In this document: piece by piece, positions 17,944 through 27,857 of the stretch | Layout: every line of letters begins with the position of its first letter | Numbering within the stretch: the stretch's first letter is position 1 | NCBI GenBank assembly: GCA_023436885.1 | Contig: JAEZHI010000039.1 | Span: forward strand, 124,001-188,000 | Origin: Pseudomonadota bacterium | GTDB taxonomy: Bacteria; Pseudomonadota; Alphaproteobacteria; Rhizobiales; Pleomorphomonadaceae | Direction: 5' to 3' | Length of the DNA stretch: 64,000 bases | Program-made: the position numbers and the translations under genes | Notes under the pieces: model-generated | Told to the model about the DNA's origin: nothing | What the model saw: the letters and a program-made list of their open reading frames with translations, nothing else | Databases searched by the model: none

Positions 17944-17974
17944 AAAAAAACGCCGCCCACGCATGGCGGGCGGC
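17944..17974 (-). terminator. Rho-independent terminator after creA
   Basis: GCCGCCC and GGGCGGC pair around a nine-base loop and, on the minus strand, run into seven T (A run at 17944-17950). It separates creA from the cysS promoter region. Confidence 0.87.
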
Positions 17975-17999
17975 ATCTTTTGAAATTGATCCGTTGGCC

Positions 18000-18524
18000 C
18001 TACTTCAGCCAGTCGCCGCACTTCAGCGCCGGCGCATCGCCCCAGGGCATGATCGGAACGGTGGACGTGGAATTCTTCGGACTGCCCTCGATCAACTTGT
18101 CGGAATAGACGAGATAGACCAGGACGTTGCGCTTCACGTCGCAGCCGCGGACGATTTGCATCTTCTTGAAGAACAAGGAACGGCTCTGGCGATACATATC
18201 CTCGCCTTGTTCGAACTTTTCCTTGAAACTGATGGGGCCGACCTGACGGCAGGCAAGCGAGATGTCCGACGTCTCCTCGGCAAGGCCGAGCATGCCGGAA
18301 ACGCCACCTTTTTCCGGCAAGGTGAAGTGACAGGCGACACCCTGCACTATCGGGTCATCAATGGCGTAGACCGCCAGCTTGTGATCGGGCGTCAGAAAGT
18401 GCCAGACCGTCGACCGTTTGAAGATGAGGTCGGGATCATCTGAGGCCGCCGTGGCGATCGACGGCAAAAGGGCAGCGAGACCGAGGGCTACAAGCCCGAC
18501 AAGCGACTTGGCGACATTATGCAT
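18000..18524 (-). CDS. creA: CreA family protein
   Basis: A periplasmic protein of about 174 residues in the CreA family, which is conserved in proteobacteria and has no defined role. The N-terminus is a signal peptide (KSLVGLVALGLAALLPSIATA, cut after ATA). The mature part has VDDPIVQG-like AIDDPIVQGVACHF, EETSDISLACRQVGPI and RGCDVKRNVLVYLVYSDKLIEGSPKNS in pieces typical of the family, plus paired cysteines suited to disulfides. The ATG at 18524 gives a cleaner signal peptide than the in-frame ATG at 18536; neither has a clear ribosome-binding site. A strong terminator follows. Confidence 0.9.
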   Translation of the reverse strand: MHNVAKSLVGLVALGLAALLPSIATAASDDPDLIFKRSTVWHFLTPDHKLAVYAIDDPIVQGVACHFTLPEKGGVSGMLGLAEETSDISLACRQVGPISFKEKFEQGEDMYRQSRSLFFKKMQIVRGCDVKRNVLVYLVYSDKLIEGSPKNSTSTVPIMPWGDAPALKCGDWLK

Positions 18525-18612
18525 TTCGAAAAGCATCCCGCTTTCGGCGCGCCGGATCCTTCATGGCCGCCATGTCGGAGATATAGGCACCCTTTGAAGC
18601 GAGCCAAGGCCA

Positions 18613-19398
18613 TCAGCGGAAGACATCCCGGCCGAGGCTCTTGACACTCGCGTCCTTGAGGATGCGTCCGAGCTGGACGTAACCCTCCGTCGAGAAGTGC
18701 AGATTGTCTTCTGCGTAGTTTGCACAGAACAGACGGCGGGGTTCCGTCCCCGGCGTAAGAGGCGCCGTTGCGTATTGCCCACAGGTGAAGGCATTGTCGT
18801 CGATCGGTACGGCCCGCACCCGATCGAAACGGCTGCCCAGCGCAACAATCGCCTTGTTGACCTCCAAACGGCTATCATCGATCACATGGAAGTCGGGTCC
18901 ACGCGGCGGGATCGTCAAGACGAGGACCTGCGTTTCCGGCCACAGGGTACGCAGCTTCTCAACGATCGCTTCGATGCCTGTGGCAACAGCGCAAGACGGA
19001 GTGCCGGCCCCAAGATCGTTGGTCCCGATCAGCAGGACAGCGACGGCAGGTCGGAGATGCGCGAGATCCGTATTCTCGAACCGCCACAGCACCGTAGGAA
19101 CGCGGTCGCCCCCCACGGCAAAATCGTAAATGGCGGTCGACGGAAAGGCCTTGGAAAGATCGCTGCGCCATCCTGCGAGCAAGGAATCACCGATTAACAC
19201 CACGTTCGCCTTGTCAGGGCGTGCCGCCTGGACCTGAACGGTTTCCTTGAGACTGGCGTAGATCAGCGTTCGCTGCGGCGTCAAAGTGAGGTCGATGGCG
19301 AGCGGATCGCACGCGGTCTCATCAGCACTTGCATGAAGGGGCGCCAACATCCCGAAGAGAAGACCGAGGATTAAAGTACATTCAAGCCAGCGCCTCAT
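18613..19398 (-). CDS. Secreted SGNH/GDSL-family hydrolase
   Basis: A 261-residue protein with a signal peptide (LILGLLFGMLAPLHASA). The SGNH catalytic blocks are present: block I VLIGDSLLAGW with the nucleophilic serine (about residue 71), the oxyanion glycine in FAVGGDRV, block III GTNDLGAG with its asparagine, and the Asp-His pair in EDNLHFSTEG near the C-terminus. The family includes lipases, thioesterases and carbohydrate esterases; the short length and periplasmic location suit an esterase acting on an envelope or extracellular substrate, but the substrate is unknown. It sits between creA and gltX on the same strand. Confidence 0.88.
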   Translation of the reverse strand: MRRWLECTLILGLLFGMLAPLHASADETACDPLAIDLTLTPQRTLIYASLKETVQVQAARPDKANVVLIGDSLLAGWRSDLSKAFPSTAIYDFAVGGDRVPTVLWRFENTDLAHLRPAVAVLLIGTNDLGAGTPSCAVATGIEAIVEKLRTLWPETQVLVLTIPPRGPDFHVIDDSRLEVNKAIVALGSRFDRVRAVPIDDNAFTCGQYATAPLTPGTEPRRLFCANYAEDNLHFSTEGYVQLGRILKDASVKSLGRDVFR

Positions 19399-19436
19399 CT
19401 CCTCCCCCTCAGGATCGTTGGACTAAATTATGCCGA

Positions 19437-20810
19437 TTACCCGATTGCGGCGGAAAGGCGCTCTCGTACCGCCTTTGCCCCGATGAGCGGCATGAGCGGC
19501 GCCAACTCCGGCCCATGATCAAGCCCTGTCAGCGCCTTGCGAAGCGGGAGGAAAAGCTCTTTGCCCTTGCGCCCGGTCTTCGCCTTCAGCGCTGAAGTCC
19601 ATTCGCGAAAACTGTCGTCCGTCCAAGGTTCTGATGGCAAAACATCACGTGCTGATTCAAGAAACTCGCGATCGGCCTCGTCAACGAGCGGTGTGACCGG
19701 ACCGGTGACCAGCTTCCACCATTCGGCTGCGTCGGCAATCCGCATACAGTTGCCCTTGACCGCCTGCCAGAAGGCCGGATGAGCAGGGATTCCCAAGTCG
19801 GTCAGCCGCTTCTGAACGGTTGCGAAATCGAGGCTATGGACGATGTGCGCGTTTAGCGTCTTGAGTTCGCTCGGATCGAATTTGGCCGACGAGCGGGAGA
19901 CGGCGGCAAGATCGAAGTGCTCGGCCAGTTCCGCGAGCGAGCCAACCTTCTCGACGGCGTGCGATGTGCCGACGTTGACGGCCAGCGAAGCCACCGCTTC
20001 CGGCTCGTAGCCCTCAGCACGCAGGTTCCGCAGCGACAGCGATCCGGTACGCTTGGAAAAGCCCTCGCCGGTTGCATCGGTCAACAGGTTGTGATGAGCA
20101 AAAATCGGAACGGCGCCACCCAGGGCTTCGAACAAGGCGATCTGAACACCGGTATTGGTGATGTGGTCGCCGCCCCTGATGATGTGAGTGACGGACGTAT
20201 CGATATCGTCGACCACCGAAGTCAACGTGTAGAGGAACGTGCCGTCCTCCCGGATCAGCACGGGGTCGGACAGAGACGCAAGATCAACCGTCTCTTCTCC
20301 ACGGCAGAGATCGTTCCAGTGGACGACATGCCGGCTTGGCGACAATGGATCGCCATCGAAGTTCGGCAAAAGAAATCGCCAATGCGGCTTTCGTCCTTCG
20401 GCCTCCAGACGGGCGCGATCGGCTTCGGTCAGCTTCAAGGCTGCGCGGTCGTAGACAGGCGGCAGGCGCCTCGCCAAACGGCGCTTGCGGGCGTATTCCA
20501 GCTCTTCCGCCGTCTCATAGCAGGGATAGAGCAACCCCTTGGCAGCGAGGTCAGCCTTGGCAGCCTCGTAGCGGTCGAGTCGGTCGGACTGACGAAACGA
20601 CATATGCGGCCGGATACCCAACCAGGAAAGGTCGGCAACGATGTTGGCCGCATACTCCTCGGTCGACCTGATACGGTCGGTATCATCGAACCGCAGGATA
20701 AACTGGCCGCCGGTTTTCAGCGCGAACAGCCAGTTGAACAGTGCCGGACGGGCATTGCCGATGTGGATATTGCCGGTTGGGGACGGCGCGAAGCGGACGA
20801 CGGTGTTCAT
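19437..20810 (-). CDS. gltX: Glutamyl-tRNA synthetase
   Basis: A 457-residue class I synthetase. RFAPSPTGNIHIGNARPALFN carries the HIGH-type motif in its middle (HIGN, 16-19), and FRFDDTD-like LRFDDTD, RGGDHITNTG and the second ATP motif, here GFSKRTGSLSL, are present. Alphaproteobacteria usually have two gltX copies, one sometimes biased to tRNA-Gln for the GatCAB route; the sequence does not tell me which copy this is. The ATG at 20810 matches the family start (MNTVVRFAPSPTG). Nearest neighbour upstream is holC, 84 bases away. Confidence 0.95.
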   Translation of the reverse strand: MNTVVRFAPSPTGNIHIGNARPALFNWLFALKTGGQFILRFDDTDRIRSTEEYAANIVADLSWLGIRPHMSFRQSDRLDRYEAAKADLAAKGLLYPCYETAEELEYARKRRLARRLPPVYDRAALKLTEADRARLEAEGRKPHWRFLLPNFDGDPLSPSRHVVHWNDLCRGEETVDLASLSDPVLIREDGTFLYTLTSVVDDIDTSVTHIIRGGDHITNTGVQIALFEALGGAVPIFAHHNLLTDATGEGFSKRTGSLSLRNLRAEGYEPEAVASLAVNVGTSHAVEKVGSLAELAEHFDLAAVSRSSAKFDPSELKTLNAHIVHSLDFATVQKRLTDLGIPAHPAFWQAVKGNCMRIADAAEWWKLVTGPVTPLVDEADREFLESARDVLPSEPWTDDSFREWTSALKAKTGRKGKELFLPLRKALTGLDHGPELAPLMPLIGAKAVRERLSAAIG

Positions 20811-20894
20811 GATGATGGTTCTAGCCGAGACCAAACGCGAATGTCAGAGGGCTTTTCGGAAAGATAACAGATGCAAAGCGCAATGGGTCCAGTG

Positions 20895-21347
20895 TCATGC
20901 CTTGCGCGTCCACCGCCCCTCTCCATCCTGTTGCCAGTAGGTAACTTCGAGCCCCCGCCCCTTCAAGACCTTCCAGGCTGCACGGGCTTCCGTCAGCGCA
21001 ACTTCGTCAGTGCCATCGAAGATCAGCACCAAGCGCTCATAGCCTTCAGCGTCCTCCGGGACCGGAGCCCGATCAACGAGAAAGCGAACAGTTGCGGCGT
21101 TTGGGTTCTCCGGGCCGGCTGCCAGGTAGATCGGTTGCACAGAAGTGTGCCCGTCCGCAGATGTACCGTGCGGCAGGAAGGCGGCATCGTCGAAAGTCCA
21201 GAGATGACTATCGAGAGCCGCAAGACGCTCGGGCGACCCGGCCTCCACCACCACGCGCCAGCCGCGTTCCACCGACTTCTGGAGCAGTAGAGGCAGAACA
21301 CGCTCGAGCGGCTGGCCGTCGAGATGATAGAAGAGGGCTTCGGTCAT
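20895..21347 (-). CDS. holC: DNA polymerase III subunit chi
   Basis: A 150-residue protein of the HolC family, the clamp-loader accessory subunit that contacts single-strand-binding protein. Recognisable family features are TEALFYHLDGQPLERVLPLL at the start, the central RVVVEAGSPERLAALDSHLW, and LVLIFDGTDEVALTEARAAW near the end. It lies 56 bases downstream of pepA on the same strand; pepA-holC is a widely conserved pair in proteobacteria. Confidence 0.94.
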   Translation of the reverse strand: MTEALFYHLDGQPLERVLPLLLQKSVERGWRVVVEAGSPERLAALDSHLWTFDDAAFLPHGTSADGHTSVQPIYLAAGPENPNAATVRFLVDRAPVPEDAEGYERLVLIFDGTDEVALTEARAAWKVLKGRGLEVTYWQQDGEGRWTRKA

Positions 21348-21403
21348 AAGTCATCTCGCCCGGCAAAGGATCGGTCGGCGCCCGAAGGCACCGACCACTT
21401 TTC

Positions 21404-22897
21404 TCAGCTTTCGAAGCGGTTGCGAACCAAACGGTCGAGCAAGCGCACACCAAAGCCCGAGGCCCAAGCCTTGTTGATGTCAGTCTCCGGGCTCGACATG
21501 GCGGTACCGGCGATGTCGAGATGCGCCCACGGCGTCTCGCCGACAAAGCGCTTCAGGAACTGCGCCGCCGTGATCGAGCCGGCGTTTCGGCCGCCGGAGT
21601 TCTTCATGTCGGCGAAGCGGCTGTCGATCAGCTTGTCGTATTCCGGGCCCATCGGCATGCGCCACAGGCGTTCGCCGGTGTTTTCACCCGCCTTGACGAG
21701 GTCGGCGGCCAACTGATCGTCATTGGAGAACAGGCCGGCGATCTGGGCACCGAGCGCAACGACGATAGCGCCGGTCAGCGTGGCGAGGTTGATCATGAAG
21801 GCCGGCTTGAAGCGATCCGCCGCGTAGGTCAGCACGTCGGCAAGGACCAAGCGTCCCTCGGCATCAGTGTTCACCACTTCGATGGTCTGGCCGGAGAGTG
21901 AAGTCAGAATGTCGCCGGGGCGATAGGAGCCACCGTCAGGCATGTTCTCGACGATGCCAAGCAGACCGATGGCATTGACCTTTGCCTTGCGACCAGCCAA
22001 GACGCGGAACAGACCGGTGACGGCGGCGGCGCCCCCCATGTCGGCCTTCATGTCTTCCATGCCGGCAGCCGGCTTGATCGAGATGCCGCCTGAGTCGAAG
22101 ACAACGCCCTTACCGATGAACACGGCCGGGCGCTCATCGCTTTTGCCACCATTCCACTTCATGACCACGACGCGCGGCGGCCGGACGGAGCCTTGCGCCA
22201 CGGCAAGCAGCGCGCCCATGCCGATCTTGCGGAGATCCTTCTCGCCAAGTACCTCGACCTCGACACCGAGCTTCTTCAGCTTCTCGGCTTCAGCGGCAAA
22301 TTCCTGCGGTCCTAGTGCGTTGGGCGCTTCGTGAACGAGATCGCGGGCAAACACCACGCCTTCAGCGACAGCTTCGGTGTCGGTCCAAGCCTTCTTGAGC
22401 TTGCCGGCATGCTCGGCCACCACCGTGACAGCGATAGAAGCTGGTGCCTCGTCTTTCTTCACCGTCTTGTATTTGTCGAATTCGTAGGCGCGGAGACGCA
22501 GGCCCAACACGAACTCGGCACCGAGCTCCGGCGCGAGCGAACCGTTCTTCGTTTCGAGAATCACGGTGGCGGTCTTGGCCTTCACCTCTTTGAGCTTGCC
22601 ATAAACCTGACCGCCGAGCTTGAGCGCAGCCTTGTCGTCGAACTCGGCGAGGTCACCGACGCCCGCCAGAATCAACCGCCCGGCGGACAGTCCGGCAGGA
22701 GCGAGGATGTCGAGGAAAGAGCCGGCCTTGCCGGAAAAACCGGTCGCCGCCACTGCGCGATCAAGGCCGCCGGTCAACTGTTCGAGCACGGCGCCTCCCA
22801 TGATGCCGGCCTTATTGTCCGGATCGACAAGAACAACCAGCACCGGGGCGTCGGCCTCGAGCGTCTTGGAAAAAGAGAGAGTGGGAGCAGCCGCCAT
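21404..22897 (-). CDS. pepA: Leucyl aminopeptidase (M17)
   Basis: A 497-residue cytosolic M17 aminopeptidase, active as a hexamer. The C-terminal catalytic domain has the metal-binding KGVVFDSGGISIKPAAGM segment (lysine and aspartate ligands) and the signature NTDAEGRLVLADVL (about residue 335). The N-terminal domain is typical in length. AGGAAG-like AGGAAG (AGGAAGAAATC) precedes the chosen ATG; the eight-codon upstream extension is not family sequence. It is divergent from lptF, with about 235 bases between for both promoters. In E. coli PepA also binds DNA; nothing here shows that. Confidence 0.95.
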   Translation of the reverse strand: MAAAPTLSFSKTLEADAPVLVVLVDPDNKAGIMGGAVLEQLTGGLDRAVAATGFSGKAGSFLDILAPAGLSAGRLILAGVGDLAEFDDKAALKLGGQVYGKLKEVKAKTATVILETKNGSLAPELGAEFVLGLRLRAYEFDKYKTVKKDEAPASIAVTVVAEHAGKLKKAWTDTEAVAEGVVFARDLVHEAPNALGPQEFAAEAEKLKKLGVEVEVLGEKDLRKIGMGALLAVAQGSVRPPRVVVMKWNGGKSDERPAVFIGKGVVFDSGGISIKPAAGMEDMKADMGGAAAVTGLFRVLAGRKAKVNAIGLLGIVENMPDGGSYRPGDILTSLSGQTIEVVNTDAEGRLVLADVLTYAADRFKPAFMINLATLTGAIVVALGAQIAGLFSNDDQLAADLVKAGENTGERLWRMPMGPEYDKLIDSRFADMKNSGGRNAGSITAAQFLKRFVGETPWAHLDIAGTAMSSPETDINKAWASGFGVRLLDRLVRNRFES

Positions 22898-23132
22898 GAT
22901 TTCTTCCTGATTGCCGGGCACCCCTGAGCGGGCGCGATCCGGATCTGCGTCGCGAATGTGGCGCTTGATGAGGATAAGAGCAAGATGTGACTTGCTTTCC
23001 GACGCGTTCGCCGTTGGCGGGCATCGGACAGTTTGAAAATGGGACAGAAATTTACCCTTTTCGGGAAGGAAGGATTCACTATAGGTCTGTTAGCCTAGGT
23101 TTTCCTGCCTTCGGCGGGTTTGTTACGGGTTT

Positions 23133-24287
23133 ATGATGCGGCGTTTCGGCACCTATCTTTTTTCGCGTACGATCTACGCCTTTCTTGGCGTGATGCTGAC
23201 GCTCGCCGGCATTGCCTGGGTGACCCAGGCGTTGCGCCGTTTCGATCTCGTCACTGCCAAGGGCCAAGCGATTGCTGTCTATTTCGGCCTCACCATGCTG
23301 TCGATGCCACGCGTTCTCAGTGTCGTGGCCCCTTTTGCCCTCGTGGTCGCGCTGGTGCTGGTTCTTCAGCGCCTTCAGGCGGAAAGCGGCATCGTGGCAA
23401 TCACCGCCGCGGGTGTATCTCAACGGCGCCTTGCCCTGCCCTTCATTACCGCGGCCCTGACGGTAGCAGTCTTTATTGCTGCCCTATCCTTCTGGTTCAA
23501 TCCGACTGCATCGCGCTCCGTCATGGACATGATGCAAACCGTGCGAGCAGACATCGTCGCCAACGTCATCCAGCCGGGCCGGTTTACGCAGGTCGACGCG
23601 GGGCTGACATTTCATATCCGCAATCGTGATGGCGACGGCTCGTTGCTTGACCTGTTTATCCTTGATGAGCGCAATCCCGAGTTCTCCTACACCTATACGG
23701 CCAAGCGTGGTCGCGTTGCCGAAGTTGGCGGTCGCTCGATGATCGTGATGGAACAGGGAACCATCGAGCGAAAAACCAAGCTTACGGGTGCAAGCACCTT
23801 CGTTACTTTCGGCTCATACGCTTTTGATCTCAGCCAGCTGGGTGCAAAATCGGGCACCGCAAACTATGGATTGTCGGAGCAGACTCTGGGGGAGCTGTTC
23901 GAACTCAGAAAGACCGAAAGCGATCCGGAACTCGCACCTGAAATCATGAACAGGCTCGCGGAACCCATCTATCCGTTTGCCCAAGCATTGGCAGTCTTCC
24001 TCTTCCTGGGCTTTCCGACAAGCAATCGCCGTGGACAAACCCTACCCGTGACAATGGCGATCATCGTGGGCTCGCTGGTCCGAATACTCGGCTTCGCCGT
24101 CATGGGAATATCGAAGGGAGCGCCGGAGATCTCGATCATGGCCGTCGTCGCCCCGGCACTGCTGACCGTGGCCTTCGCGCTTATGATTGTCTTTGGCGTC
24201 CACCCCGTGGTTTCCACCGGCTTCATGGACCGCTTGGTCGACAAATTCTGGCGCGCAGTCGTCCGGAAGCAGGAGACCGCGCAATGA
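23133..24287 (+). CDS. lptF: LPS export permease LptF
   Basis: A 384-residue inner-membrane subunit of the LptB2FG complex that extracts lipopolysaccharide from the inner membrane. Three N-terminal helices (FGTYLFSRTIYAFLGVML and two more), a periplasmic beta-jellyroll of about residues 120-275, and three C-terminal helices fit the YjgP/YjgQ family. The coupling-helix region follows the first helix pair (VLQRLQAESGIVAITAAGVS). Its stop codon overlaps the lptG start (ATGA), so the two are translationally coupled. First gene of the lptF-lptG-lptD-surA-pdxA-rsmA operon. Confidence 0.95.
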   Translation: MMRRFGTYLFSRTIYAFLGVMLTLAGIAWVTQALRRFDLVTAKGQAIAVYFGLTMLSMPRVLSVVAPFALVVALVLVLQRLQAESGIVAITAAGVSQRRLALPFITAALTVAVFIAALSFWFNPTASRSVMDMMQTVRADIVANVIQPGRFTQVDAGLTFHIRNRDGDGSLLDLFILDERNPEFSYTYTAKRGRVAEVGGRSMIVMEQGTIERKTKLTGASTFVTFGSYAFDLSQLGAKSGTANYGLSEQTLGELFELRKTESDPELAPEIMNRLAEPIYPFAQALAVFLFLGFPTSNRRGQTLPVTMAIIVGSLVRILGFAVMGISKGAPEISIMAVVAPALLTVAFALMIVFGVHPVVSTGFMDRLVDKFWRAVVRKQETAQ

Positions 24288-25378
24288 TCGGTCGTTCACT
24301 TGCCACCTATTTCACACTGCGCTTTGCGGTGTGGATCCTGGGCATGTTCGTCGGCATCTTCTTGCTGGTGTTCCTGATCGACGCCATCGAGCTATTGCGC
24401 TCGACAGGCGGACGGGACGACGTTTCGGTCGCCGTCGTCGTTGCCGCTTCGGCCTTGCGCGTGCCAGCGCTGATGGAACAGGTACTGCCATTTGCTGTGC
24501 TGCTCGGTTCGATCGCCGCCTTCGTCACGCTATCGCGTGGATCAGAGCTGATGATCGTACGGGCGGCAGGTCTGTCGGTATGGCAGTTTACGCTGCCGGC
24601 CCTGATCCTGGCCCTTGTGCTCGGCACGGCTGCGACGACGATTTACAATCCGTTCGCTACCTGGGCGCGCAACATCTCCAGCGATCTTCTGGTCGGTTCG
24701 AAAGCCAGCATAATGACCGCCCTTCTGTCCGGATCCGCCTCCCCAAGCTGGACCCGGCAACGTACCGGGAACGGCAACGCTGTATTGCATACCGAGGGCG
24801 TCGCCAACGGCGGCAACACGATCTTGGAGCCGGTATTCTGGGTGTTCAGTGCGGACGGGATGCTTTCGGAGCGAGTCGAAGCCAGCGTCGGCCAGCTGGA
24901 GCCCGGCCAATGGCGTCTTTCAGATGCGACGGTAACCCAGAATAACGGCGTTCCGGAACATCATGACAGCTACACCTTGCCAACCGCGCTAACCGCCGAA
25001 CAGGTGGCCGGCGGGCTCGGCTCACCCGACAGTATCTCTTTCTGGCAACTGCCCGGCGCGATCGCGCAGGCTCGGGCATCATCGCTCCCCGCAAACAGAT
25101 TCAGCCTTCAATATCAATCGCTCCTGGCTCGCCCTTTGCTGCTCGCTTCGATGGTTCTCATTGCTGCAACAGTCTCCTTGGGATTTGCGAGATATGGTGG
25201 TGGTGAGAAGATGATTCTCGGTGGCGTCGTCGCCGGCTTCGTGCTTTATGTCGTCATCGAGGTTGCCCGTTCGCTGGGCAGTGAAGGGCTGGTCTCGCCA
25301 GTCCTCGCCGCGTGGGCACCCTCGGTCGTGGCCATCCTTCTGGGATCCACGGTTCTGTTGTTCCGCGAGGATGGGTGA
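24284..25378 (+). CDS. lptG: LPS export permease LptG
   Basis: A 364-residue partner of LptF with the same 3 + 3 helix plan around a periplasmic jellyroll domain. FAVLLGSIAAFVTLSRGSEL marks the conserved second helix and coupling helix; the C-terminal helices begin at LARPLLLASMVLIAATVSLG. It overlaps lptF by four bases, and lptD begins at or immediately beyond its stop codon, so the three LPS transport genes form one tight unit. Confidence 0.95.
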   Translation: MIGRSLATYFTLRFAVWILGMFVGIFLLVFLIDAIELLRSTGGRDDVSVAVVVAASALRVPALMEQVLPFAVLLGSIAAFVTLSRGSELMIVRAAGLSVWQFTLPALILALVLGTAATTIYNPFATWARNISSDLLVGSKASIMTALLSGSASPSWTRQRTGNGNAVLHTEGVANGGNTILEPVFWVFSADGMLSERVEASVGQLEPGQWRLSDATVTQNNGVPEHHDSYTLPTALTAEQVAGGLGSPDSISFWQLPGAIAQARASSLPANRFSLQYQSLLARPLLLASMVLIAATVSLGFARYGGGEKMILGGVVAGFVLYVVIEVARSLGSEGLVSPVLAAWAPSVVAILLGSTVLLFREDG

Positions 25379-25380
25379 GC

Positions 25381-27759
25381 GTGCGTAGATCTGTCGTATC
25401 GCAGGCATCGGAGCCGAGAACTGCCGCGCGCCTTTTGTGCGGGGTAGCTGTATCTATTCTCGTCTTTCTGCCGGCTGGTGCTCTCGCCCAGATTGTCAAG
25501 GATACTTCGCTGACCGGCATGATCAGCTCAGCCAAGCAGCCGAGCGGCGATGAAAAGATGATGGTCGAGGCCGACACCGTCGCCTACGACATGGATGCCG
25601 ATTCGGTGACCGCCAGCGGGCGCGTCGTCATCTATTATCTCGATCATGTGGTGGTGGCCGATCAGGTTCTGGTCAATCGCAAGACCCAGCGTGTGACGGC
25701 GACAGGAAATGTCTCCATCACGGACCCCGATGGAAACGTGGTCCGTGGCGACAAGATTGACCTCGATAACGATCTCGCCAACGGAATCATGGAAGGCCTT
25801 CAGCTGACGACAGCTGACCGCGTCTCATTGACGGCACGTCATGGCACGCGCAGCAACGGCGATCTGACCGTGCTCGACGATGGTACCTATCTTCCTTGCG
25901 TCGATTGCAACGGTGTGAAGGGCAAGAAGCCAATCTGGCAGATCAAGGCGAATCGGATCATTCACAAGCAGAAGGATCAGACGATCGTCTTCGAGAACGC
26001 GACCTTTGAGTTTCTCGGAGTGCCGCTTGCCTGGGTCCCTGTATTGTCCCAGCCTGATCCTTCGGTGAAAAACAAGACCGGCATCCTGATGCCGAGCTAC
26101 CAGAGCAGCAGCAAGCTCGGCTACTCAGTCAAGGTACCCTATTATATCTCGCTTGATCCCAGCTATGGCTTGACGCTCACGCCTTCCGTTTACACCAAGC
26201 AGGGACTTCTCTTTTCAGGCGAGTGGCGGCAGAGGCTCGATTCAGGGCAGTATTCGGTCACCCTATCTGGCATCCATCAGGGGGACCCTAGTGTCTATGC
26301 GGGAACTTCTGGCGATGAGCTTTGGCGCGGGTCGGTTGAATCGACCGGCAGGTTCACGATCAACAGGAACTGGTCTTGGGGTTGGGACCTCGCGGTTGCC
26401 AGCGACACGACCTTCATGAAGGACTACGACATCAAGTCAGGCAATTCCGACGTTGCCGTCAACAAGATCTATCTTACGGGTGCTCGCGACCGAAACCGCT
26501 TCGATATGGCGGCTTATGGGTTCTTCGTCCAACAGGACGACTCGCAGACCTCGAAACTCGCGCAGGATCACGATCTTCGGGAAAAGCAGCCCTTTGTTTA
26601 TCCTACCATCGATTCCAAAGTTTATGCCAAGGATCCTGTTTGGGGAGGTGAAGCGTCTCTGACGACCAACTTCACCAGCCTTACCCGCACCAAGGACGAC
26701 ATTTACCAGATGGACGCCAACGGAAATGGCGTTTTCGATCCAGGTGAGAAGACTCGCGTTCGTGCTGCGTCTGGCACCTTCGACCGGCTTAGCATTGATG
26801 CGATGTGGCGCCGTCGAATGGTCGACCAGACCGGTGGCGTGCTGACCCCATTCCTTTATTTTCGCGGCGATGCCATTTTCTCCGACCCGCACAACAGTGA
26901 TGTTCTGCCGGAAACGTCCAGCGGCCTGCTCGGACGAGCCATGCCAGCGGCAGGTCTTGAGTACAGCTACCCGGTTGCAATCACCTCGCCCGTCGGCAAC
27001 CAGATCATCGAGCCGATAGCACAGTTGATCGTTCGCCCCGATGAAATGGAAGCGACCCATATCTCGAACGAGGATTCCCAGAGCCTCGTTTTCGATGCCA
27101 ACAGTCTTTTCGATTACGACAAGTTCTCCGGCTATGATCGCGTCGAAGGTGGAACGCGTGCCAACGTCGGCATTCGTTATTCCGGATCGTTCAGCCACGG
27201 TCTCGGTGTCAGTGGTACTTTCGGACAGTCTTTCCAGCTCGCAGGCACCAACTCGTATGCCATCGCAACGCAATATGACACGGGCGCCTACTCGGGTCTG
27301 GAATCTGATATATCCGACTACGTTGCCGGCCTTAGCGTAAGCACCAAGACGGGTCTTCTGATGAGCAGCGGCGTGCGGCTCGATCACGAGAGCTTCGCAG
27401 TCAACCGCTTCGACAGCCAGATTCTCGGTATTACCGGACCTCTGACGGCGACACTGACTTACGCCTATATCCGCTCCCAGCCGGATCTTGGCATTGATGA
27501 AGATCGCTCCGAGCTACAGGCTGCCACCAGCCTGAGGCTCACGGAAAATTGGCGCGCCTTTGCGTCCAGCCGCTACGATCTGATCAACGACGAGTTCGTT
27601 CGGCATGCCTTCGGTATTGCCTATGATACTGAAGAATTTTCAGTGTCCTTCTCCTATTCGAAAGATCTGACAACGACACCAAGCGACCAGACCTTTTATC
27701 TCCGTGCGGGCTTCAAGACGCTCGGCGAAATTGGCACGTCGATGGGCATAGATAAGTAG
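25381..27759 (+). CDS. lptD: LPS-assembly protein LptD
   Basis: A 792-residue outer-membrane beta-barrel protein that, with LptE, inserts lipopolysaccharide into the outer leaflet. A signal peptide (LLCGVAVSILVFLPAGALAQ) precedes an LptA-like N-terminal domain (about 45-190, with DMDADSVTASGRVVIYYLDH) and the C-terminal barrel. LPCVDCNG near residue 175 carries a cysteine pair. The start is GTG: either 25381 (used here) or 25375, which would overlap the lptG stop by four bases; GAGG at 25367-25370 is ten or four bases away. No lptE is visible in the window. Confidence 0.93.
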   Translation: MRRSVVSQASEPRTAARLLCGVAVSILVFLPAGALAQIVKDTSLTGMISSAKQPSGDEKMMVEADTVAYDMDADSVTASGRVVIYYLDHVVVADQVLVNRKTQRVTATGNVSITDPDGNVVRGDKIDLDNDLANGIMEGLQLTTADRVSLTARHGTRSNGDLTVLDDGTYLPCVDCNGVKGKKPIWQIKANRIIHKQKDQTIVFENATFEFLGVPLAWVPVLSQPDPSVKNKTGILMPSYQSSSKLGYSVKVPYYISLDPSYGLTLTPSVYTKQGLLFSGEWRQRLDSGQYSVTLSGIHQGDPSVYAGTSGDELWRGSVESTGRFTINRNWSWGWDLAVASDTTFMKDYDIKSGNSDVAVNKIYLTGARDRNRFDMAAYGFFVQQDDSQTSKLAQDHDLREKQPFVYPTIDSKVYAKDPVWGGEASLTTNFTSLTRTKDDIYQMDANGNGVFDPGEKTRVRAASGTFDRLSIDAMWRRRMVDQTGGVLTPFLYFRGDAIFSDPHNSDVLPETSSGLLGRAMPAAGLEYSYPVAITSPVGNQIIEPIAQLIVRPDEMEATHISNEDSQSLVFDANSLFDYDKFSGYDRVEGGTRANVGIRYSGSFSHGLGVSGTFGQSFQLAGTNSYAIATQYDTGAYSGLESDISDYVAGLSVSTKTGLLMSSGVRLDHESFAVNRFDSQILGITGPLTATLTYAYIRSQPDLGIDEDRSELQAATSLRLTENWRAFASSRYDLINDEFVRHAFGIAYDTEEFSVSFSYSKDLTTTPSDQTFYLRAGFKTLGEIGTSMGIDK

Positions 27760-27857
27760 CATTGTCTTCGTTCGCGTGAAGCAATACTCAGATCACGGAC
27801 TTGACAAACTCTACTGCTAATTCCCGCAATGAGAACAAAAGGGCGGAGAGGCTTGAG

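Noticed and set aside
27761..27785. Hairpin after lptD as a terminator
   Set aside because: The stem is imperfect (ATTG-T-CTTC against GAAG-CAAT), has no T tract, and lies inside an operon expected to continue into surA and pdxA.
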